This document shows positions 1 through 5,359 of a stretch of DNA of 32,793 nucleotides, piece after piece (the stretch's first letter is position 1; every line of letters begins with the position of its first letter). The position numbers and the translations under genes were made by a program. Below the pieces are notes generated by a model. That model saw only the letters and a program-made list of their open reading frames with translations, had not been told where the DNA came from and searched no databases. The DNA comes from Bacillota bacterium (GTDB taxonomy: Bacteria > Bacillota > Bacilli > Alicyclobacillales > SLC66), in assembly GCA_021820975.1 (NCBI GenBank), contig JAKADA010000011.1:1-32793 (forward strand), in the 5' to 3' direction.

Positions 1-24
1 GGAATTTGTGCTAACCTTGTCCAT
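1..24 (-). CDS. Probable transposase, first 8 codons only
   Basis: Reading leftward, an ATG at 24-22 follows a good ribosome binding site (AAAGGAG, about 31-37) and encodes MDKVSTNS before the window ends. Several IS transposases begin with a similar MDK-T/S-rich stretch, and the untranslated leader carries an RBS-masking hairpin typical of insertion sequences. This is an inference from 8 residues and leader structure; the family cannot be named. Confidence 0.35.
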
Positions 25-31
25 GGTAAGC

Positions 32-81
32 TCCTTTAGACGGAGTTGGACAGGGCAACCTGTACTTCTCATTCTAAAGGA
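32..81 (-). repeat. Inverted repeat masking the RBS of the left-edge gene
   Basis: TCCTTTAGA (32-40) is exactly complementary to TCTAAAGGA (73-81). In a minus-strand transcript the 3' arm contains most of the AAAGGAG ribosome binding site of the gene starting at 24. A transcript entering from outside would fold and hide the site, a known way for insertion sequences to avoid activation by read-through. The pairing is seen directly; the function is inferred. Confidence 0.5.
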
Positions 82-461
82 CTTTTTGTTATATAGGGGT
101 GTCTAAACATCGAATATTAGCAATCTTACGTATACCGTTTGATGCGATCAGTTCACTTGACATTTGGGTAAAAACTTTATGCAACGCTAGTGAATGGATT
201 CAATTATTTTGTAGCTGTGATCATAAGCAACAATAAAAAACTGCCACTCTGGTTTCCCAGTTGGCAGTTTCGCAGAGGAAATGTTGTTTGGCGAAACAGA
301 TAAGTCATACACCCTATCATTTTTCATGCGCACTTATTTAAGTTGCTATGGCGCACTCCGGCCCTTATGTCCCTTTAGACTGCCGCGCCGATGATCGCAT
401 AAATATGCGCGAAACGTTAACCGCACCTTATTAAATTTGTGCTTTCGTTTGGGAAAGAACC
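82..461. other. Non-coding stretch, probable IS end and 3' flank of the acetyltransferase
   Basis: No convincing gene is present on either strand. The left part probably includes the outer end of the insertion sequence that starts at the window edge, but no terminal repeat or target duplication could be confirmed. It contains the terminator at 235-270 and a small CGCATA-AA-TATGCG dyad near 396-409. Nothing else was recognised. Confidence 0.4.
235..270 (-). terminator. Rho-independent terminator, leftward
   Basis: AAACTGCCA (238-246) pairs with TGGCAGTTT (262-270) with additional CTGG/CCAG pairing inside. On the minus strand the stem is followed by a run of six T. It lies about 190 nt past the stop of the acetyltransferase gene and is the first terminator that gene's transcript would meet. 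Confidence 0.75.
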
Positions 462-965
462 TCAGTTAATTCCTACAACTTTGCTTCGCCGTTCTAACAA
501 TAAAACGTCACGCCAGATTCCGTTCATTTGACCAATGCGTTCTCTCCTGCCAACTTCTCTAAAGCCAAATTTCCTGTGCAGTTCAAGACTCGCTTTATTT
601 TCAGGAAAGACCCCTGATTGTAATGTCCAAAATCCATGTTGTTCGCTGGCTTCAATGAAAATGTTAATCAGACGGCTTCCCACACCACTACCTTGATGTT
701 GCGGACTTACGTAAATACTCATCTCAGCTACGCCAGCATATACGCATCGACTGGAGGTGGAACTTAAAGCGGCCCAACCGATAACTTTTCCTTGTGAGCG
801 TGCAACAAGTCGACACTGTGACAGGTGACTCTTGTCCCATTCTTCCCAAGATGGAGCATCTTGCTGAAACGTCGCATTACCCGTTTTTATCCCTTCCAGA
901 TAAATTCGCCGAACATCTTCCCAGTCGCTTGCATGCATTTGATCAATTTCTATAAGCTCGTTCAT
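462..965 (-). CDS. GNAT-family N-acetyltransferase (phosphinothricin/L-amino acid acetyltransferase-like)
   Basis: The 167-residue protein has the GNAT fold signatures: an N-terminal IDQMHASDWEDVRRIYLEG segment typical of the Pat/YncA group, and an acetyl-CoA pyrophosphate loop (QHQGSGVGSRL) preceded by the beta-4 strand. The C-terminal NKASLELHRKFGF segment is also characteristic. Members transfer acetyl from acetyl-CoA to the amino group of phosphinothricin, methionine sulfone or related amino acids in the cytoplasm; the exact substrate is not visible. The frame is open upstream to 1013, but the ATG at 965 is chosen because GGGAGGGTGA lies 6 nt before it and the family begins there. The gene stands alone among mobile-element remnants and may be acquired cargo. 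Confidence 0.85.
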   Translation of the reverse strand: MNELIEIDQMHASDWEDVRRIYLEGIKTGNATFQQDAPSWEEWDKSHLSQCRLVARSQGKVIGWAALSSTSSRCVYAGVAEMSIYVSPQHQGSGVGSRLINIFIEASEQHGFWTLQSGVFPENKASLELHRKFGFREVGRRERIGQMNGIWRDVLLLERRSKVVGIN

Positions 966-1000
966 GCTTATCACCCTCCCAGTGCTATCAAAATCATTTT

Positions 1001-1031
1001 GGACTTCTGTCAAGTTACTGAACAGAAGTCC
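1001..1031. repeat. Perfect 10-bp inverted repeat upstream of the acetyltransferase
   Basis: GGACTTCTGT (1001-1010) and ACAGAAGTCC (1022-1031) are exact complements with an 11-nt centre. On the minus strand the inner part contains TTGACA (1008-1013), a consensus -35 box, though no good -10 box follows at the right distance. It sits exactly where the IS110 remnant ends and 36 nt before the acetyltransferase start. It could be an operator, a hairpin, or the relic of an insertion end. Confidence 0.55.
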
Positions 1032-1033
1032 AC

Positions 1034-1462
1034 TTACGGAATGTTGGGTTCGGAGTACCGTCCATCTTTGACTAAGAGTCCAATGACACGTGCATCTTTG
1101 CGGTCATTCTTGGTCGGACTGTTGTCCTCCAGTTCCTTGGTCTTCTACACGTGGAGCGGATTTACTAGCACGACATGAATCCCTTCACGACGCAGGAACT
1201 GAGCGAGGTTCATCCAATAATGCCCCGTCAGCTCAACACCAAACACAACGCTGTCGCAACTGTGGTCAACCATGAGCGACTGAATTCACATGATGAGCCG
1301 TACAAAACCATGCCTTGTGTTGTCGAAGGTCAGCGGCTTTCCAAGTTCCACGCCTCGCACGTCACAGGCACGTGCCACGTGGACCCTCTTGGCAATGTCT
1401 GCACCGACAACCAAGGTTGAATCTGTGATCCTGCGTATCTTGCCGTTTTGCGTTATACTCAT
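1034..1462 (-). pseudogene. IS110-family transposase, N-terminal fragment with two in-frame stops
   Basis: Read leftward from the ATG at 1462 (RBS AGGAGGT 12 nt upstream), one frame gives the IS110 RuvC-like DEDD domain. Visible are VVGADIAKRVHVA with the first Asp, VFGVELTGHYW with the Glu, and SPTKNDRKDARVIG with the final two Asp. The frame is broken by TGA at 1286-1288 (codon 59) and TAG at 1145-1147 (codon 106). It ends at TAA 1034-1036 just after GRYSEPNIP, where a complete enzyme would continue for about 250 more residues with the Ser-containing Tnp20 domain. The C-terminal half is missing, so the element is dead. The fragment is in a single frame with no frameshift, suggesting fairly recent decay. 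Confidence 0.85.
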
Positions 1463-1860
1463 GTAACCGATATACCTCCTGATTAGTGGTGAGTTCTCGA
1501 CAAACCCAATACTATCAGGAGTTTTTTATTGCCTCAAACCCGATTTTTCTTCTTAACAGGAATGCTACCCGTTAACTGATGAAGTGTAACACATAGATAA
1601 CGGCTAAATATGCAATAATATGAATAAATGACCACTAACCTTATTGATAAGGAAATTGCGACTCCGGAATAAAGCCTCATATCTGTACCAGCGTCCTTGG
1701 CTGGCTTATGGGTTGTGTTGTGTTAACGGCCGCAATCTTTCGACATCTTACAGCATTAGCATTTTGGACATTATGAGGTAACTAAAACACCCAAGAGTCA
1801 ATAGTCGAATCAGAGAACACCGATGGTCGGAAACATTTCCGCCGACCATCGGTCCATAAG
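1463..1860. other. Non-coding region: left end of the IS110 remnant and unassigned sequence
   Basis: No gene was found. The part next to 1462 should be the transposase-proximal non-coding end of the IS110 element, which in IS110-group elements encodes the bridge RNA. A hairpin CTCCTGAT/ATCAGGAG joins 1476-1483 to 1514-1521 and is followed by six T on the plus strand; its left arm includes most of the transposase RBS. Small dyads occur near 1643-1656 (CCTTAT/ATAAGG) and 1691-1707 (CCAGC/GCTGG). The outer boundary of the element was not located. Confidence 0.4.
1819..1853 (-). terminator. Hairpin directly downstream of the recombinase stop
   Basis: A perfect 12-bp inverted repeat, ACCGATGGTCGG (1819-1830) and CCGACCATCGGT (1842-1853), begins 8 nt beyond the recombinase stop codon. 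There is no T-run after it on either strand. It could be a weak terminator, an mRNA-stabilising stem or a site at the element end. The stem is certain; termination is inferred from position. Confidence 0.45.
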
Positions 1861-2823
1861 TCAACTCAGTCGATGCTCCACAAAGCTAAACTTGATGTGC
1901 TGCATGCTCACGTCACTCGAAAACATCTCCACGTAGATGCGCACCGTTTCCATGCTGCTATGACCGAGAATTCGTTGCAGAGAAAAGATGTCTCCACCTG
2001 CCAGAATGTAATATTTCGCCATTGTGTGTCTAAATGTATGTGGAGAAACTCGTACATTTGTGATCCGCGCCATTTCGCCATATTGCTTGACGAGTTTTTG
2101 CACCGTTCCAATGGCAATCGGCTCCCCGTCGATAGTCACAAACAGCGCATCGGTCAATGCATTTCCTCATTCTCGCATGTATTTCTGCAATACTTGTCGC
2201 ATCTTGCTCTGAATGGGTACCAATCGCCGCTTTGAACCCTTGCCATGCACCAAGATATTTCCATCACGGATACGGATATCCGCCATCTGAATGCCGACCA
2301 ATTCAGAAATCCGAATCCCGGTTTCAAGTAACAAGAGCATCATGGTATAGTCTCGCAGACCAGTAAACGTAGTCTGGTCAGGCTGCCGAAGCAAACGCGA
2401 AACCTCATCCTCACTAAACGTCTGAATGATGACTTTCTCAGCCTTCAGAACGGGCAAATCCGTACTGTAATCGCGGGGCAGATAGTTTTCCCGGTGAAGG
2501 AACTGAATCAGCGCTCGGACCGACCGAATTCGGCCATTGATGGTGTTGACCTTCAGTCCTAGATCTTCGAGCATATAGAACACAAAACGCTCCTTCAAAA
2601 ATGGTACCGTGAGCTTTCGACAGTCTTCCACAACAATGTCTTGCATGCCCAACACTTTCTCCAAAGCATTCAGGGTCTCCTTGTGCCACCGTTGCGTCTG
2701 CTTCGCCAGCCCTCGGATATCGCGTAAAAACTGCGCCCTAGCGTTCACAAGCGTGAGGACTCTTTCCTCCGGTATGGCCAGCTCTTCGATGAAATCAACC
2801 GTATTTTTTCTGCGTTTCGCCAT
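1861..2823 (-). pseudogene. Tyrosine recombinase/integrase interrupted by an in-frame TGA
   Basis: A phage-integrase-type protein of about 320 codons is read in one frame with a single TGA at 2169-2167. Before the stop are the SAM-like core-binding domain (about residues 20-130) and the catalytic Arg in ETGIRISELV (about 171) and Lys in HGKGSKRRLVPI (about 195). After it come HTFRH (about 262-266), LGHSS with the His (288) and the Tyr nucleophile in ETVRIYVEM (297). All catalytic residues survive, so the break is probably a CGA-to-TGA change or similar. The ATG at 2823 is preferred because the protein begins MAKRRKN there, although its RBS is weak; the frame is open upstream to a GTG at 2934. 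The gene adjoins the 3' end of tRNA-Leu, as in integrated elements. A TTG at 2157 behind TGAGGAA could restart translation. Confidence 0.8.
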
Positions 2824-2825
2824 AT

Positions 2826-2854
2826 CCACACGTCTCTTTTTTGCGGACGTGTGG
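2826..2854. repeat. Perfect 9-bp inverted repeat just upstream of the recombinase start
   Basis: CCACACGTC (2826-2834) and GACGTGTGG (2846-2854) are exact complements separated by 11 nt. The repeat begins 3 nt upstream of the presumed ATG at 2823 and covers the place where an RBS would lie. A further CCACACGT copy occurs at 2899-2906. The size and symmetry resemble either an autoregulatory operator or a recombinase core site; neither is proven. Confidence 0.6.
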
Positions 2855-2933
2855 GGAATTCGGTCAAAATGGCCCATATTTCTGCGAACGGTGTGTGTCC
2901 ACACGTACATGCAAAAATCGAGGGCAAATTTCA

Positions 2934-2992
2934 CCGCAAAATGGTAGCAGGGTTCTTGAGCTTAAAGGCTCAAAAACCCTGCTACACTGCGG
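2934..2992. repeat. Long inverted repeat between tRNA-Leu and the recombinase
   Basis: Arms 2944-2961 and 2968-2985 pair over 18 bp with one mismatch (C2955 against A2974) and a 6-nt loop. An outer CCGCA (2934-2938)/TGCGG (2988-2992) adds 5 bp. It lies 15 nt beyond the 3' end of the tRNA, so on the minus strand it could end the tRNA transcript, although only a short TTTT follows. It could instead mark an element boundary. Confidence 0.65.
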
Positions 2993-3007
2993 CATTTTAG
3001 ACTTTCT

Positions 3008-3092
3008 TGGTGTCGAGGACGGGACTTGAACCCGTACGAGTTACCTCACACGCCCCTCAAACGTGCGCGTCTGCCAATTCCGCCACCCCGAC
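3008..3092 (-). tRNA. tRNA-Leu (anticodon GAG)
   Basis: The 85-nt gene folds as a class II tRNA. The acceptor arm GTCGGGG pairs with CCTCGAC, and CCA is encoded at 3010-3008. The D region contains TGGCGGAATTGGCAGACGCG, which is typical of tRNA-Leu. The anticodon arm CACGT-TTGAGGG-GCGTG places GAG at positions 34-36. A long variable arm (TGTGAGGTAACTCGTA) and a T arm with GGTTCAAGTCC follow. GAG reads CUC and CUU codons. Its 3' end faces the recombinase remnant, so it is the likely integration target. No second copy of its 3' end was found in the window. Confidence 0.95.
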
Positions 3093-3140
3093 ATGTAAAT
3101 GGCTTTATCCTAGAAGATATTCTTCCAAAATACATTCTGT

Positions 3141-3146
3141 ATTATA
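3141..3146 (-). promoter_or_regulatory. Possible -10 box for tRNA-Leu
   Basis: The minus strand reads TATAAT here, about 49 nt before the mature tRNA 5' end. No good -35 hexamer lies 16-18 nt upstream, so the assignment rests on the perfect -10 box and the position. Confidence 0.4.
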
Positions 3147-3212
3147 CAGCATGAACCAGTAAAATACCAGCACGCCTAGACATGTATTTATTTCCATTTG
3201 TTAAAATGTTGA

Positions 3213-3779
3213 CTAATAAAACCGCTGAAAAATGTCATAAGTGTACAAGACGCGAGCCACAAAATGACGTGTTTCTAAGACAGGGATATCCTCCACAGAA
3301 ACCTCATCTCCAGACCACACGCCCGTTGAAAGCCATCGTTGTACACGATTAGGCCCCGCATTATAGGCGGCAATCGCTTCAGGTAAGTTATCATGAAATT
3401 GTTTGATCAGATACGCTAGGTAAAAAGAACCTAATCGAATGTTAACCGAAGGAAGCGCCAGTCGAGTTGCTTTATAATCTCGCTCACCCGCTTGAAGCGC
3501 CACCCAGCGAGCCGTGGCAGGCATGAGCTGCATAAGACCGATAGCCCCTGCATGAGAGACATCATCCTCGCGAAAATGACTTTCCACACGGATGATCGCC
3601 GCCACAAGCGTTGGTTTTATCCCTACTTTTGCCGCTTGCGATTGAATTTCTCCATAAAAGTAGACAGGATAGACAGCACGAAAAAACTGTGGCGTAGAAA
3701 GCACAACCACAACCGCAATAAGAAGCAGGCCAGAGAGGACAATTCTACTGCGCATAAAAAATAATTTTCGCCGCCTCAA
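3213..3779 (-). CDS. Membrane-anchored lytic transglycosylase (SLT domain)
   Basis: The 188-residue protein has a basic N-terminus, one hydrophobic segment (about residues 13-29) acting as an uncleaved signal anchor, and an extracytoplasmic Slt70-type lysozyme-like domain. The catalytic Glu is E66 in RVESHF; other family motifs are GAIGLMQLMPATA and AIAAYNAGPNRV. Such enzymes cleave the MurNAc-GlcNAc bond of peptidoglycan to form 1,6-anhydro ends. The frame is open to a TTG at 3809, but the TTG at 3779 is chosen because AGAGGTGA lies 4-5 nt before it; the ATG at 3755 lacks an RBS. It follows coaE by 33 nt and may be co-transcribed with polA-mutM-coaE; a transglycosylase of this kind beside coaE occurs in Bacillus. 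Confidence 0.85.
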   Translation of the reverse strand: MRRRKLFFMRSRIVLSGLLLIAVVVVLSTPQFFRAVYPVYFYGEIQSQAAKVGIKPTLVAAIIRVESHFREDDVSHAGAIGLMQLMPATARWVALQAGERDYKATRLALPSVNIRLGSFYLAYLIKQFHDNLPEAIAAYNAGPNRVQRWLSTGVWSGDEVSVEDIPVLETRHFVARVLYTYDIFQRFY

Positions 3780-3812
3780 AGGCTCACCTCTTTGCAAACA
3801 AAAAGTCAATGG

Positions 3813-4475
3813 TCAGTCGATTTTTTCACGTTTCACAACACTGCGATCAAAACTTCCGTCAGGCAGCGCACCACGTTGCGCAAGTTGTACGAGCCGATCA
3901 TATAAATTCTTTGCAAGTTGCAAAGCCTGCACAGGATCTCCTATATTAAAAACAATCCAATCAGCTAATTCACGCTTATCCTCAATCGGCATTTGGGCAT
4001 CGATTCGATGTAATGCCTCAACTTCTGCCATTGCGTTACGCGCCATGAGTCGTAGCAATTGCTGATCGCGCGTAGCATAGATAAGGACCGTCACATCGGC
4101 TAACTGCTGAAGGCCACTCTCAAAAAGTAGTGGGATGTCCAACACGACAATTCGCTCTGGTCTACCTTCTACATAGGCGCGAGCCTGTCCCCACATGTAT
4201 TCCCGTACTAAAGGATGAACGATATGATTCAATTTATCTCGTAACACCGCATCCGAAAAGATAACTTGTCCAAGTTTTACCCGATCAAGCTCTCCATCTG
4301 GAAGTAAAAATCCCGTACCAAAGGTGTCAACAATCTGCGCAAGACCTTTACTATTTGGAGCTACCACATCACGTGCTACACGGTCAGCATCAATCACATA
4401 CAAACCCATCTCTTGCAGATACGAACTAAACGTGCTTTTTCCACTAGCGATCCCACCACTAAGTCCAACGATCAT
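3813..4475 (-). CDS. coaE: Dephospho-CoA kinase
   Basis: The 220-residue cytoplasmic enzyme phosphorylates the 3'-hydroxyl of dephospho-CoA with ATP, the last step of coenzyme A synthesis. It begins MIVGLSGGIASGKST with the P-loop at residues 7-15, followed by the family motifs VIDADRVARDVV, HPLVR and VVLDIPLLFESGL. The ATG at 4475 (RBS AGGTGG) is preferred over the open frame to 4532 because the P-loop strand starts the family. It lies 11 nt after the mutM stop, in the conserved polA-mutM-coaE order. Confidence 0.95.
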   Translation of the reverse strand: MIVGLSGGIASGKSTFSSYLQEMGLYVIDADRVARDVVAPNSKGLAQIVDTFGTGFLLPDGELDRVKLGQVIFSDAVLRDKLNHIVHPLVREYMWGQARAYVEGRPERIVVLDIPLLFESGLQQLADVTVLIYATRDQQLLRLMARNAMAEVEALHRIDAQMPIEDKRELADWIVFNIGDPVQALQLAKNLYDRLVQLAQRGALPDGSFDRSVVKREKID

Positions 4476-4486
4476 GTGGATGCCAC

Positions 4487-5332
4487 CTATCGTATTGTAG
4501 CTGCTCGTGGCGCTTTTTGACACGACAAGCATACATGAGTTCCACGTCCAGCCACGCGACCTTTATATATCGTACTGCCACAGCGCAGACAAGCTTGCCC
4601 CTGCCTACCGTATACACGCAACGCGTATTGAAAAGAACCAGGTTGACCATAGCCATTGACATACGATTTAATCGAACTTCCACCTAGTTGAATGGCATGT
4701 TGTATCACCTCAACACTGGCATCCACAATACGTGTTAGATCTTTCATGGATAGCTTACTTGCCATACGTTCTGGATGAATTTGCGCAGCAAACAAGATTT
4801 CATCAACGTAAATATTGCCTAATCCAGCCACCACACTTTGATCAAGCAGCACCGCTTTAATGGGTGCTCGCCTGGTCCGAAGTTTTTCTTTAAGATAAGC
4901 AGACGTAAAGTGAGCATCTAATGGCTCTAGACCTAAAGAACTAAGCGGTATAAACTTCTCAAGATCACTTTTTGCCAACAAATCCATCGTACCAAACTGT
5001 CGAACATCTTGATATCGCAGATCCATATCCTCTTTAAAGTGAAAAATTACGTGCGTATGCATAAGGATCGGATCAGCAGCAGCATAAAACCCAAACCGTC
5101 CTTCCATTCGCAAATGCACGATGAGTACATCATGGCCAAGATCAAATAAGAGGTACTTGCCTCTGCGCGATACAGCTTCGATGCGCGCCCCTTGCATCCT
5201 AGCCATAAACTCAACAGGATTCGGACGACGTACGATGCGTAAAAGTCGCACGTCGACACGATCGATTCTACGGCCTACCGTGAGTGTTTCAAGACTGCGG
5301 CGCACCGTTTCTACCTCAGGTAATTCAGGCAA
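4487..5332 (-). CDS. mutM: Formamidopyrimidine-DNA glycosylase (Fpg/MutM)
   Basis: This 281-residue base-excision repair enzyme removes 8-oxoguanine and formamidopyrimidines and nicks the abasic site. Its N-terminus PELPEVETVRRSLE carries the catalytic Pro2 and Glu3. The H2TH region includes DQSVVAGLGNIYVDEILF with the conserved Asn. The C-terminal zinc finger has CLRCG and CLSCQ pairs flanking the GRGTHVC strand, with the Arg of the QPGSFQ/GRGTH loop region. The start is TTG at 5332 (RBS GGAGTG) because Pro must be residue 2. It is 27 nt downstream of polA. Confidence 0.96.
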   Translation of the reverse strand: MPELPEVETVRRSLETLTVGRRIDRVDVRLLRIVRRPNPVEFMARMQGARIEAVSRRGKYLLFDLGHDVLIVHLRMEGRFGFYAAADPILMHTHVIFHFKEDMDLRYQDVRQFGTMDLLAKSDLEKFIPLSSLGLEPLDAHFTSAYLKEKLRTRRAPIKAVLLDQSVVAGLGNIYVDEILFAAQIHPERMASKLSMKDLTRIVDASVEVIQHAIQLGGSSIKSYVNGYGQPGSFQYALRVYGRQGQACLRCGSTIYKGRVAGRGTHVCLSCQKAPRAATIR

Positions 5333-5359
5333 GAAACTTCACACTCCAGCATTTGATCA

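Noticed and set aside
166..195. Plus-strand promoter with TTGACA near 157
   Set aside because: No -10 box stands 16-18 nt after it and no plus-strand gene follows.
2167..2169. TGA as selenocysteine codon
   Set aside because: Tyrosine recombinases have no selenocysteine form, no SECIS-like hairpin follows, and the position is not catalytic.
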